From an uncultured Prevotellaceae bacterium (GTDB lineage Bacteria; Bacteroidota; Bacteroidia; Bacteroidales; Bacteroidaceae): a DNA stretch of 64,000 bases. The stretch spans positions 11,485-75,484 of the forward strand of contig OMXX01000026.1 in NCBI GenBank assembly GCA_900315105.1, read 5' to 3'. Positions 42,887 to 51,798 of the stretch are shown here, in pieces (position 1 is the stretch's first letter; each line of letters begins with the position of its first letter). The notes below the pieces were generated by a model, which saw only the letters and a program-made list of their open reading frames with translations, was not told the origin of the DNA and searched no databases. The position numbers were made by a program, and so were the translations under genes.

Positions 42887-44029
42887 ATGGAAAACTATCA
42901 GTATCATATATTTTCACCATATCGAGTATGTCCTTTGGGGGCTCATGTTGATCATCAGCATGGACTTGTGACGGGTTTTGCCATAAATAAAGGTGTTGAC
43001 CTTTGGTTTAATGTGCGTGAGGATGCACAGGTGAATCTCACAAGTCTCTCGTTTGAGGGAGAGGTGCATTTCGACCTTGCAAAGCGTACGGAGGTTCGTG
43101 AGAAGCATTGGGGCGACTATGCCCGTGGTGCTAAGTATGCCCTCAAGAAACGTTTTGAGCTTACCAGAGGAATAGATGGTGTGCTCAAAGGCTCGTTGCC
43201 GGTAGGTGGATTGAGTTCTTCTGCTGCCGTACTCATTGCATACGTAATGGCATTTGCAAAGGCAAATGGGATAACCTTGCAGCCGTTTGAGGTGGTACAG
43301 ATAGCTTCTGAGGCAGAACGTGAGTATATCGGTCTTAACAACGGACTTCTTGATCAGGCTTGTATCGCCCTTGGAAAGAAGGACGGATTGCTCTTCCTTG
43401 ATTGTGACAGCAATGAATGGAGGGTGATAAAGCGTAATCCTGATATGCCAGAGTTTGAGATTGGCATTTTCTTCTCTGGATTAACACGCTCGCTCGTGAA
43501 TTCCGACTATAATCTTCGTGTGTTCGAGTGTAAGACGGCCGCTTGGAATATGCTTGCGTATATGGAGCAGCCTCTCAAGACATTCGACAAGACTTTCCTT
43601 CGTGATATTCCGAAGGACACTTTTGATAAGACACGAGATATGATGCCATCGCGCTTTGCTCGTAGGGCAGAGCATTTCTATTCGGAGTATCGTCGTGTGC
43701 GTCAGGGCGTTACGGCTTGGGAAACGGGTAATCTCCAGCTTTTCGGTAAATTGTCATTCGATTCTTGTGAATCGTCAATACATAACTATGAGTGTGGCTC
43801 TCCTGAGCTTATAGCTATCTATAATATCATGCGTCCGCTACAAGGTGTATATGGCGGTCGCTTCTCAGGGGCAGGCTTCAAGGGAGCTGTGATTGCTCTT
43901 GTTGATCCTGCATATAAGGAACAGATAGAGGCTACCCTTACCAAGGAATATCTCGCTCAATTCCCGGAATACGAGAATACATTTAAAGTGTTCTGGGTAA
44001 AGCCGGATGATGGGGCAAGGTTCGTGTGA
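42887..44029 (+). CDS. GHMP sugar kinase, galacturonokinase-like
   Basis: The 380-residue kinase belongs to the galactokinase group. Its substrate loop reads SPYRVCPLGAHVDHQHG (residues 10-26) rather than the galactokinase GRVNLIGEHTDY. This form, together with the C-terminal SSIHNYECGSPELI and VYGGRFSGAGFKGA, resembles plant galacturonokinase, which phosphorylates D-galacturonate at C1. The ATP loop is GSLPVGGLSSSAAVL. The neighbouring epimerase and nucleotidyltransferase genes fit a route to UDP-uronic acids. Plain galactokinase remains possible. It is separated from those genes by the GxxExxY insertion. Confidence 0.82.
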   Translation: MENYQYHIFSPYRVCPLGAHVDHQHGLVTGFAINKGVDLWFNVREDAQVNLTSLSFEGEVHFDLAKRTEVREKHWGDYARGAKYALKKRFELTRGIDGVLKGSLPVGGLSSSAAVLIAYVMAFAKANGITLQPFEVVQIASEAEREYIGLNNGLLDQACIALGKKDGLLFLDCDSNEWRVIKRNPDMPEFEIGIFFSGLTRSLVNSDYNLRVFECKTAAWNMLAYMEQPLKTFDKTFLRDIPKDTFDKTRDMMPSRFARRAEHFYSEYRRVRQGVTAWETGNLQLFGKLSFDSCESSIHNYECGSPELIAIYNIMRPLQGVYGGRFSGAGFKGAVIALVDPAYKEQIEATLTKEYLAQFPEYENTFKVFWVKPDDGARFV

Positions 44030-44034
44030 TTAAT

Positions 44035-44632
44035 GCTATCGCAGAAACATTAATTGAGACGTAAATTGAAACATTAATTAAGACAAAAATTTTCTATGCT
44101 ACGTGCGGTAGAATATGCAGATGTTGTTTATGAGATAATAGGAGCTGCAATGGAAGTGCATAGAAAACTAAATTGGGGGCTTCTTGAACCTGTATATCAG
44201 GAGGCACTTCATCTTGAACTTCTTGACCGTGGTATAGAGAATGAACGTGAAAAGAATATAGAGATATATTATAAAAAACATCATTTAGACAAAAGCTATA
44301 AGATGGACATAGTTGTTGGAGATGTGATAGTTGAACTTAAATCTGTAACTCAACTGATTGCCAAGCATAGAGCACAACTATGTAATTATTTACGTTTGTC
44401 AAGAAATCCTGTTGGATTATTAATTAATTTCGGAGAAGAAAAACTTGTTGGTGAACGATGGGTTTTAGATGATAAGACCAATCGTTGCTTTTTAGTTGAT
44501 CGTAATATGCTTCCAATTGAGGATATAAATTATAATAAACTCTTTTATTGTGATCCTTTGGAAGATGAGTTAGATAAAAATTAATGTCAAAATTAATGTT
44601 ATTTAATGTCCTAATTAATGTTATGCGACAGC
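44035..44632. mobile_element. GxxExxY gene flanked by imperfect inverted repeats
   Basis: The left flank (44035-44092) and the reverse complement of the right flank (44575-44632) both run from GCTATCGCA or GCTGTCGCA through two or three ACATTAATT units to an A/T end. They bracket the single gene at 44096-44584. The arrangement suggests a small transposable or recombining unit, although no transposase is present. Confidence 0.6.
44096..44584 (+). CDS. GxxExxY family protein
   Basis: The 162-residue protein contains GLLEPVYQEAL, the motif that names the family, preceded by IIGAAMEVHRKLNWG. It continues with YKMDIVVGDVIVELKSV, a PD-(D/E)xK-like arrangement where Asp and Glu-x-Lys are correctly spaced, and LCNYLRLSRNPVGLLINFG. 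No activity has been firmly shown for the family; a nuclease fold is an inference from the motif. It interrupts a uronic-acid gene group and is bounded by inverted repeats, suggesting independent movement. Confidence 0.88.
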   Translation: MLRAVEYADVVYEIIGAAMEVHRKLNWGLLEPVYQEALHLELLDRGIENEREKNIEIYYKKHHLDKSYKMDIVVGDVIVELKSVTQLIAKHRAQLCNYLRLSRNPVGLLINFGEEKLVGERWVLDDKTNRCFLVDRNMLPIEDINYNKLFYCDPLEDELDKN

Positions 44633-44692
44633 AAAAGTAAACTGTTGAACTTGCATTAATGTTAGGCGAAGCCAAGAAAAAAATCGTTCTTA

Positions 44693-45757
44693 ATGTTAAA
44701 CTATAACGTAAATCTTGAGGGCAAGACAGTCCTCGTGACTGGAGCTGCAGGCTTCATCGGTAGTAACTTGGTAAAGCGTCTTTTCAAGGACGTACAGAAT
44801 ATTCGTGTTGTCGGACTTGATTCCATTTCTGACTATTATGATGTGAACATCAAGTATGAGCGTCTTTCGGAGATTGAAGCTCTAAATCGTGACTGGAGAT
44901 TCGTGAAGGCTAATCTCGCAGACAAGGATGCTATTGATGCTCTCTTTACAGAAGAGAAGTTCGCGGTTGTTGTGAATCTCGCTGCTCAGGCAGGTGTTCG
45001 TTATTCCATCACTAATCCAGGTTCTTATATTGAGTCAAACCTTGTCGGTTTCTATAATATCCTTGAGGCTTGTCGCCATAATGAGGTGGAGCATTTGGTA
45101 TATGCCTCTTCTTCATCGGTTTATGGCTCAAACAAGAAGGTGCCATATTCAACTGATGACAAGGTGGATAATCCTGTGTCTCTATATGCTGCTACCAAGA
45201 AGAGCAACGAACTTATGGCTCATGCTTATTCAAAGCTATATAACATCCCATCAACAGGATTGCGCTTCTTCACGGTTTATGGTCCTGCTGGTCGTCCAGA
45301 TATGGCTTACTTCGGCTTTACGAACAAACTTCGTGAGGGTAAGACAATCCAGATTTTCAACTATGGCAACTGCAAGCGAGATTTTACCTATGTGGATGAT
45401 ATCGTAGAGGGTGTTGTTCGTGTTATGCAGCATGCTCCTGAGAAGCAGAACGGAGAGGACGGACTTCCAATTCCTCCATATAAGGTCTATAACATCGGCA
45501 ATAACTCACCTGAGAATCTTCTTGACTTCGTTACTATCCTTCAGGAAGAGCTTATTGCAGCAAAGGTGCTTCCTGCTGACTATGATTTCGAGGCACACAA
45601 GGAACTCGTTCCTATGCAGCCGGGTGATGTGCCTGTAACATACGCAGATACCACTCCTCTTGAAACCGATTTTGGTTTCAAGCCATCTACCTCTCTCCGT
45701 GAAGGACTTCGCGCCTTTGCTCAATGGTATGCTAAATATTATGGAACTGCAGAATAA
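44693..45757 (+). CDS. NAD-dependent epimerase, UDP-glucuronate 4-epimerase type
   Basis: The 354-residue extended short-chain dehydrogenase has a GAAGFIGSNL nucleotide loop (17-26), the ASSSSVYG serine strand and the catalytic YAATK. Segments FTVYGPAGRPDMAYFGFTNK and GNCKRDFTYVDDIV are typical of UDP-glucuronate 4-epimerases, which interconvert UDP-glucuronate and UDP-galacturonate. It precedes the nucleotidyltransferase gene by eight bases. The product would feed uronic acid into the surface polysaccharide made by the downstream genes. Confidence 0.88.
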   Translation: MLNYNVNLEGKTVLVTGAAGFIGSNLVKRLFKDVQNIRVVGLDSISDYYDVNIKYERLSEIEALNRDWRFVKANLADKDAIDALFTEEKFAVVVNLAAQAGVRYSITNPGSYIESNLVGFYNILEACRHNEVEHLVYASSSSVYGSNKKVPYSTDDKVDNPVSLYAATKKSNELMAHAYSKLYNIPSTGLRFFTVYGPAGRPDMAYFGFTNKLREGKTIQIFNYGNCKRDFTYVDDIVEGVVRVMQHAPEKQNGEDGLPIPPYKVYNIGNNSPENLLDFVTILQEELIAAKVLPADYDFEAHKELVPMQPGDVPVTYADTTPLETDFGFKPSTSLREGLRAFAQWYAKYYGTAE

Positions 45758-45765
45758 AGGCTGAT

Positions 45766-46557
45766 ATGAAAAATATAGTTATTGCAGCAGGTTACGCTAC
45801 TCGTCTTGGTGAGCTTACCAAGAACTTCCCAAAGCCGCTTCTGAAGATTGGCGATTCGACTATACTTGGTCGTATGCTTGATGATATTGATACAATCCCA
45901 GAGATAGATGAACATATTATCGTAACAAATCATCGCTTTGCTTCAATCTTCAAAGATTGGGCAAAGGAGCAGAAATATACAAAGAAGATAACCGTTATTG
46001 ATGATGGTACGAGCACAAACGAGACTCGTCTTGGTGCTGTTCGCGATCTTCAGTATGCCATAGAGGTTCTTCAGAAGAGAGAAATGGTAAATAGTAAATC
46101 GTTAGATAGTAAATGGCCTGATGATATGCTTGTTGTTGCCGCCGATAATCTTCTCTTCTTCTCATTCAAGGGCTTCGTTGATTTCGCCAAGGAAAAAGGT
46201 ACACCATGCATTATGTGCCATAAGCAGCCTGTAAGGGAGAAACTCCAGCGTACAGGTGTCGTTGTTCTTGATGAGAATAATAAGGTTCTCAATATGGAGG
46301 AAAAACCGCAGGAGCCAAAGAGCACATGGGCTGTACCGCCATTCTATATCTATAAGAAGGAAAATATAGATATGATTATGCATGCCATAGAGAATGGTTG
46401 TGGCTTTGATGCTCCGGGCAATCTTGCTCACTATATGGTAGATAACGTGACTATGCATGCTTGGCCAATGGCAGGAACAGACGAGAACCTCCGTTTTGAT
46501 ATCGGCTCATTGGATACTTATAAGGAAGCCTGTGAGAAGTACGGTGTGAGGAAATAA
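45766..46557 (+). CDS. NTP transferase (sugar- or alditol-phosphate nucleotidyltransferase)
   Basis: The 263-residue enzyme has the RmlA/LicC-type N-terminal signature in the form AAGYATRLGELTKNFPKPLL (residues 7-26), the metal-binding VVAADNLLFF, and GVVVLDENNKVLNMEEKPQEP. It would activate a phosphorylated sugar or alcohol with an NTP; the base and substrate cannot be decided. Residues 110-120 (MVNSKSLDSKW) are encoded by an AATAGTAAAT-type repeat (46086-46116) inserted in frame just before the metal-binding strand. It is followed by the cytidylyltransferase-oxidoreductase fusion. Confidence 0.82.
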   Translation: MKNIVIAAGYATRLGELTKNFPKPLLKIGDSTILGRMLDDIDTIPEIDEHIIVTNHRFASIFKDWAKEQKYTKKITVIDDGTSTNETRLGAVRDLQYAIEVLQKREMVNSKSLDSKWPDDMLVVAADNLLFFSFKGFVDFAKEKGTPCIMCHKQPVREKLQRTGVVVLDENNKVLNMEEKPQEPKSTWAVPPFYIYKKENIDMIMHAIENGCGFDAPGNLAHYMVDNVTMHAWPMAGTDENLRFDIGSLDTYKEACEKYGVRK

Positions 46558-46587
46558 TCTCGTATCGATTTCATCTACAGCCTCAAA

Positions 46588-47931
46588 ATGACAAAGGTAA
46601 TAACCTACGGAACATACGACCTTCTTCATCAAGGACATATCAATCTTTTGCGAAGAGCTAAAGAACTTGGTGACTATTTGATAGTAGGAGTCACAAGTGA
46701 CAGTTTTGATCGTGGTAGAGGCAAGCTCAATGTAAGAAACAATGTACTTGAGCGAGTTGAAGCCGTTAGAGCTACAGGCTATGCAGATGAAATTATCATA
46801 GAAGACTATCTTGGTCAGAAGATTGACGATATCCAGAAATATGATGTTGATATCTTTGCTGTAGGTTCCGATTGGGAAGGTAAGTTCGACTATCTCAATG
46901 AATATTGTAAGGTAGTGTATCTTCCACGCACTCAAGGCGTTTCTTCTACAATGCTTCGTGCGGAAAGTCAGGATGTGTTCAGGGTTGGTATCGTGGGGTC
47001 TGGACGTATTGCGAATAGGTTCGTTCCAGAGACTAAGGTTGTCAATGGTGTAGAGGTAGTGGCCGTATATGATCCGAATAAGGAAAATGCAGACGTATTT
47101 GCTGATAAGCATAATTTGAAAGCATATAGTGATAACTATAAGCTGTTTCTTGCAGATGTAGATGCTGTTTATGTAGCTTCTCCTCATCTTACCCACTATC
47201 AATATACAAAAGAGGCACTTGAAGCAGGTAAGCACGTTCTCTGTGAGATTCCTTTCACCCTTTCTGCATCTCAGGCAAAAGAACTCTATGACTATGCTGA
47301 AGCCCATGACCTTGTGTTGTTAGAAGCAAGTAAGACTGCTTATTGCCCTGCTTTCTGTCATATAACAACATTGGTCAAAAGTGGGGTTATTGGTGATGTC
47401 GTAGATGTAAAGGCATCTTTGTCAAAAATGGTACAGGCTCCAACCCGTGAGTTGGATGCAACACAGGCTGGTGGAGCGATGAATGAACATTCTCCGCTTA
47501 CGTTGATGTCTGTTATAAAGATTCTTGGCAAGGACTATACCAAGGTTGATTTCTACTCAAAGATGGAGAATGACGTGGATGTCTATACCAAGATAAATCT
47601 CTGCTATCCTCATGCTACTGCCTCTGTGACATTGGGAATAGGCGTGAAGACGGAAGGTAATCTCATCATTTCAGGCACAAAAGGATATATCTATGTTCCT
47701 GCTCCATGGTGGCTTACCGACTATTTTGAGATTCGTTACGAAGATCAGACAAAGAACAAGAAATTTTTCTATAGCTATGACGGAGATGGCTTACGCTATG
47801 AGATACAGGAGTTTATTTCTATGATAGCCAATAATCGCAGAAATTGCTACAAACTTCAGACACGTGAAAGCGTTGCGATTGCCGAGATAATTGAGAAGTA
47901 TAACAAAAAGGAAAATGTAACTATATTGTGA
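46588..47931 (+). CDS. Fusion of TagD-type cytidylyltransferase and Gfo/Idh/MocA oxidoreductase
   Basis: Residues 1-130 are a glycerol-3-phosphate-cytidylyltransferase-like domain with VITYGTYDLLHQGHINLLRR (His-x-Gly-His) and RTQGVSSTML. Residues 131-447 are a Gfo/Idh/MocA domain with the NAD(P) loop VGIVGSGRIANRF, the ECEIP-like CEIPFTLSASQA and the GGAMNEHSPL segment. Fusion of a CDP-forming enzyme and a dehydrogenase recalls the CDP-ribitol enzymes of some capsule loci, though the families differ. The likely product is a CDP-activated polyol or amino-alcohol for the LicD proteins downstream. The stop overlaps the next start. Confidence 0.85.
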   Translation: MTKVITYGTYDLLHQGHINLLRRAKELGDYLIVGVTSDSFDRGRGKLNVRNNVLERVEAVRATGYADEIIIEDYLGQKIDDIQKYDVDIFAVGSDWEGKFDYLNEYCKVVYLPRTQGVSSTMLRAESQDVFRVGIVGSGRIANRFVPETKVVNGVEVVAVYDPNKENADVFADKHNLKAYSDNYKLFLADVDAVYVASPHLTHYQYTKEALEAGKHVLCEIPFTLSASQAKELYDYAEAHDLVLLEASKTAYCPAFCHITTLVKSGVIGDVVDVKASLSKMVQAPTRELDATQAGGAMNEHSPLTLMSVIKILGKDYTKVDFYSKMENDVDVYTKINLCYPHATASVTLGIGVKTEGNLIISGTKGYIYVPAPWWLTDYFEIRYEDQTKNKKFFYSYDGDGLRYEIQEFISMIANNRRNCYKLQTRESVAIAEIIEKYNKKENVTIL

Positions 47932-48623
47932 AATACGCGGTTGTTACAGGTGGCACATCGGGAATTGGTTTAGGTGTTGCTAAGATGTTGATAAGCAAGG
48001 GCTATTATGTATTCGCAACGTATGTTGGTCCAGATTTCACGGAAACGATAGAAAACTTCGAGGCTATCAAGACTGATCAGACAAACCGTGAGGAGGTATA
48101 TCGGTTTATCAATTATGTAAAGAGTAAGACTGATCATTTGGATTGTCTCCATTGCAATGCCGGAATGAGTATTCGTAAGTCATTCACGGAATATACAGAC
48201 AGAGATTGGGACATGATGATGGAAGTTGCCGTAAACTCACACTATATCATGTGTCGTGAGTTATTTCCAATCATCCCTGCTGGAAGTCGCATACTTTTCA
48301 CAGGTTCTCAGATGGGAATCAATCCTCATGGCATGATTTTGGCTTATGGCGTTACAAAATCAGCAGTACACGCATTATGTAAGAACCTTGTCAAGGAATT
48401 TGAAGGAACTGGAACCACAGTAAATGCCGTTGTCCCAGGCTTCGTTGAGACCCCTTGGCAAAAAGAGAAGCCTGAAGAGATAAAGCAGAACATTTACAGA
48501 AAAACTGCCATCCATCGTTTTGCCACAATTGATGAGGTTGTTGATGCATTCCGCTTCTGTATAGATAATCCATTTGTCAACGGCAGTCTGATAGAGGTGA
48601 ATGGAGGATATTCGTATAAATAA
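47928..48623 (+). CDS. Short-chain dehydrogenase/reductase
   Basis: The 231-residue classical SDR starts at a GTG (MKYAVVTGGTSGIGLGVAKM) overlapping the previous stop. It has the NAD(P) loop TGGTSGIG, LHCNAGMS, catalytic Ser in FTGSQMG and YGVTK, and ends with the family GSLIEVNGGYSYK. It would reduce or oxidise the precursor of the CDP-linked substituent. Substrate is unknown. Composition matches the upstream fusion gene rather than the AT-rich flippase gene that follows. Confidence 0.88.
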   Translation: MKYAVVTGGTSGIGLGVAKMLISKGYYVFATYVGPDFTETIENFEAIKTDQTNREEVYRFINYVKSKTDHLDCLHCNAGMSIRKSFTEYTDRDWDMMMEVAVNSHYIMCRELFPIIPAGSRILFTGSQMGINPHGMILAYGVTKSAVHALCKNLVKEFEGTGTTVNAVVPGFVETPWQKEKPEEIKQNIYRKTAIHRFATIDEVVDAFRFCIDNPFVNGSLIEVNGGYSYK

Positions 48624-49150
48624 ATACAGATTAAACAGTGAGGAAATCTGTGAAAAGTATCGGAAGAGCACCACTCTTTTTTTCGTAAAATCGTATGAGT
48701 GCAATAGTTTCATATCATATAAGAAGAAACTGAATCTCAAGATGTCATTAATGGAATTCTTGAGCTCATCTCTGGTAACGAACTTATTGATTTTACAATA
48801 ATAGATTTATTGTACTCATTCAGATATTTTTCCTGTAAAGTAATAAATATGAATGTATTTTATATATCCACCCCAATCAAAATGAAATAGATGGATATAG
48901 TCATAATATTACGAAAGTAAATAGTTCTATTCATTTTTCGTGAAATTTTCGTTATATATGGGATTTATAGATGATATAGTAAGCCTATTCATTGAATATT
49001 TTTTATAATTCATATGCTTTTCGTTTTATAACATTCTGTGAATGATGTACATGAAATAAAATGCCTGATATCAAACAGGATTCTTTATTAACGGAATAAT
49101 TCCTCTTCTTCATAAAATTGTAGGAGGACGTATTGATTTGTTTTATATTA
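48624..49150. other. AT-rich gap before the flippase gene
   Basis: No gene is supported. A 66-codon open stretch (48601-48801) overlaps the SDR end and has no recognisable content. The gap coincides with a sharp fall in GC content, and probably marks a recombination boundary in the locus. Confidence 0.5.
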
Positions 49151-50695
49151 ATGATTGAAAATAGCACGTATATAAAATCTGCAAATAAGCGTATTGCTCG
49201 AAATAGTATTTTTATGAGCATTCGTATGGTAATTGTATTGTGTTTGACATTTTACACAACAAGAGTTGTATTATCGGTACTGGGAGTTGATGATTATGGA
49301 GTCTATAATGTTGTTTGCGGATTTGTTAGTATGTTTTCCTTTCTTACCGGATCAATGTCAAATGGGATACAACGATTTTTTAATTACGAACTAGGGAAAA
49401 ATGGAGAAGAAGGGGCAAATAAGGTTTACAATACTGCTGTTATTATACAATTGATAATAGCAACAATTATAATTATTTTTATTGAAATTATAGGAAATTG
49501 GTATTTACATAATAAAATGGTTATTCCATTAAGTCGAATGTATGCAGCAGAATGTATTTTTCAATTTGCTATTTTAAGTTTTTCGTTCAATATATTACAG
49601 GCTCCCTTCTTGGCTGCAATAATGGCTCATGAGAAGATGGATTTTTATGCAATGATTAGTATTCTTGATGCCATACTAAAGCTCGCTATAGCGTTTCTTT
49701 TGACATTTTTGAGTGGAGATAACTTGATTATTTATGGTTTTCTTTTTTCTTTAATAAGTTTTTTTAATTTTTTCGTGTATTATATTTATGCAAGGTTGCG
49801 TTTTGATGAGATTAGAATAAAATGGACATTTCATAAGGAATTGTTTTTTTCCATGATTGGTTTTTCTGGATGGAATTTTTTTGGCTCATTTGCAAGCGTT
49901 ATGAAAGAGCAAGGCATGAATCTTGTCTTAAACCTCTTTTATGGTCCTGTCGTGAATGCTGCAAGAGGTGTGTCGCATCAAATTAATGCGGGTTTGCAAG
50001 CTTTTGTGCAAAATATAAGCATACCTGTACGACCACAGGTTATACAATCGTATGCGAAAGAAGATTATAATCGTTGTTTAAAATTATTTTTTAGTATCAG
50101 CAAGTTAAGTTGTTGCTTTATTTTTTTATTATCATTTCCTGTAATACTAGAAATTGACTATATTTTGCATTTGTGGTTAGGAAATAATATTCCTGATCAT
50201 ACTCATAATTTTGTTGCTATTATTATTCTTGTTACTTATGTTAATAATCTAAATGCTCCAGTATCAGCAATAGTTCATGCATCTGGTAAAATGAAAGTAT
50301 ATCAAACTGTAACTAGTTTAATTTCATTAATGTGCATCCCGACTGCTTATGTTTTAATGAAGTTGGGATATTCCTCAGAAGTTGCATTATTTATGGTTTT
50401 TGTTTTTTGTGCGATTTCACAGTTCGTAGCTTTAAAAATACTCCAAGGAATGGTGACTTTTAGACTTTATGATTATTATCAAATAGTATTAAAGCCTTTC
50501 TTTACTCTCGTTATAGTTACATTTATATTTCCTTTGTTACCTCGATATTTTATGGATGAGTCTATTATTAGAGTATTGATTGTTTTTGCTATTTCTTTTG
50601 TTACGATAGGTTGGAGCTTTTATTATATTGTGTTAGATAAAAGTGAAAAAGGACTAGTTATAGAACTGTATAATCAGAAATTGAAAAGAAAATAA
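49151..50695 (+). CDS. wzx: Polysaccharide flippase (Wzx/MATE-like)
   Basis: The inner-membrane protein of about 514 residues starts at the ATG at 49151 (MIENSTYIKSANKRIARNSI). It has 12-14 hydrophobic spans and the arrangement RIARNSIFMSIRMVIVLCLT, TTRVVLSVLGVDDYGVYNVV typical of oligosaccharide flippases. It should flip undecaprenyl-linked repeat units to the periplasm for the polymerase at 54740. The DNA is about 30% GC, much lower than the genes on either side. The stop overlaps the start of the next gene (TAATG). Confidence 0.88.
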   Translation: MIENSTYIKSANKRIARNSIFMSIRMVIVLCLTFYTTRVVLSVLGVDDYGVYNVVCGFVSMFSFLTGSMSNGIQRFFNYELGKNGEEGANKVYNTAVIIQLIIATIIIIFIEIIGNWYLHNKMVIPLSRMYAAECIFQFAILSFSFNILQAPFLAAIMAHEKMDFYAMISILDAILKLAIAFLLTFLSGDNLIIYGFLFSLISFFNFFVYYIYARLRFDEIRIKWTFHKELFFSMIGFSGWNFFGSFASVMKEQGMNLVLNLFYGPVVNAARGVSHQINAGLQAFVQNISIPVRPQVIQSYAKEDYNRCLKLFFSISKLSCCFIFLLSFPVILEIDYILHLWLGNNIPDHTHNFVAIIILVTYVNNLNAPVSAIVHASGKMKVYQTVTSLISLMCIPTAYVLMKLGYSSEVALFMVFVFCAISQFVALKILQGMVTFRLYDYYQIVLKPFFTLVIVTFIFPLLPRYFMDESIIRVLIVFAISFVTIGWSFYYIVLDKSEKGLVIELYNQKLKRK

Positions 50696-51798
50696 TGAAT
50701 AATAGTAGAGGGCATGAGGACGAACAGTTCCTCAAACAATACTATAGTCGCTATGGTGGCTTTTGGGTGTATCCTGATATGCTTGATTACTGCTATCTCG
50801 TAAACCCATATTTCAATCGTTCTGGTATTCTTGACGAAATGGAAGCGAACTTCCGAATGCTTGTAAGTGAATATCCTGCAGGTATGGGAGTGAATTCAAA
50901 ACTTGCCAGCGAATGTTGGAATATTAAGCAAGAGTATATCATCCCAGGCAACGGCGCAGCAGAACTGATAAAGATTCTGATGGAGAACCAAAAAGGTAAG
51001 GTTGGTGTTATACGTCCTACTTTTGAGGAATATCCAAACCGTATGCCTGATGAGCAGGTAATTACCTTTGTCCCTCAAAACGAGACCTTCCGTTACGGAG
51101 CTGATGATTTGATAGAATTCTTCGGGAAGAATCCTGTGGACACCCTTCTGCTAATCAATCCAGATAATCCTTCGGGGAATTTCATTCCTATGGAGGGAAT
51201 ATTGAAGCTTGCAGTATGGACGAAGCAGATGGGGATGGGGTTCATTCTTGACGAGAGTTTTGTTGATTTCAGTGAGGGCTATGAGAACAACACATGCTTG
51301 AACAATGAATTATTAGAAGAAAATCCGCACATGTGTGTGATGAAATCAATATCAAAGAGCTACGGCGTACCAGGTCTTCGTCTTGGTATCCTTTGTAGTT
51401 CTGATACTGCGTTCATAGCAAAAATGAAGAAGCAGGTTAGCATCTGGAATATAAACTCGTTTGCAGAGTTCTTCATGCAGATTTATCCAAAGTATCGTGA
51501 GAACTATAAGAAAGCCTGTGATCAGTTTATAAAGGCGCGTGAGGATTTCGAAGTGGAATTGAAGAAAATACCATTTATAAAAGTGATGCCATCTCAGGCA
51601 AACTATTTCTTCCTTGAAGTTCTAGCACCATATAAACCAAAGGAACTGTGCGCAATATTATTGAAGAAATATAACATCCTTGCTTCTGCCTGTTTGGCAA
51701 AGAAAGGTATTGAACCTAACCGCTACATGCGTATTGCTGTACGAAATCACGAGGATAACGAACAGTTCATAAAAGCACTAAAAGAACTTATAAAATGA
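50695..51798 (+). CDS. PLP-dependent aminotransferase of the HisC/CobD group
   Basis: The 367-residue fold-type I enzyme has NPDNPSGN, the PLP-binding Asp in ILDESFVDF and the Schiff-base Lys in SISKSYGVPGLRLG. It falls in the histidinol-phosphate aminotransferase/threonine-phosphate decarboxylase group, but operon context (opine-type dehydrogenase, LicD, cytidylyltransferases) argues against histidine or cobalamin synthesis. It may transaminate or decarboxylate the precursor of a CDP-linked amino compound. An ATGA overlap couples it to the dehydrogenase gene. GC content returns to normal here. Confidence 0.85.
   Translation: MNNSRGHEDEQFLKQYYSRYGGFWVYPDMLDYCYLVNPYFNRSGILDEMEANFRMLVSEYPAGMGVNSKLASECWNIKQEYIIPGNGAAELIKILMENQKGKVGVIRPTFEEYPNRMPDEQVITFVPQNETFRYGADDLIEFFGKNPVDTLLLINPDNPSGNFIPMEGILKLAVWTKQMGMGFILDESFVDFSEGYENNTCLNNELLEENPHMCVMKSISKSYGVPGLRLGILCSSDTAFIAKMKKQVSIWNINSFAEFFMQIYPKYRENYKKACDQFIKAREDFEVELKKIPFIKVMPSQANYFFLEVLAPYKPKELCAILLKKYNILASACLAKKGIEPNRYMRIAVRNHEDNEQFIKALKELIK

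Noticed and set aside
48601..48801. 66-codon open frame after the SDR gene
   Set aside because: It starts inside the SDR gene in another frame, has no recognisable content and no clear leader; may be a relic but is not supported.
50695..51798. A second cobD or hisC gene
   Set aside because: The enzyme group fits, but the gene sits in a capsule operon coupled to an opine-type dehydrogenase, and a full CobD is already present at 3051-4109.
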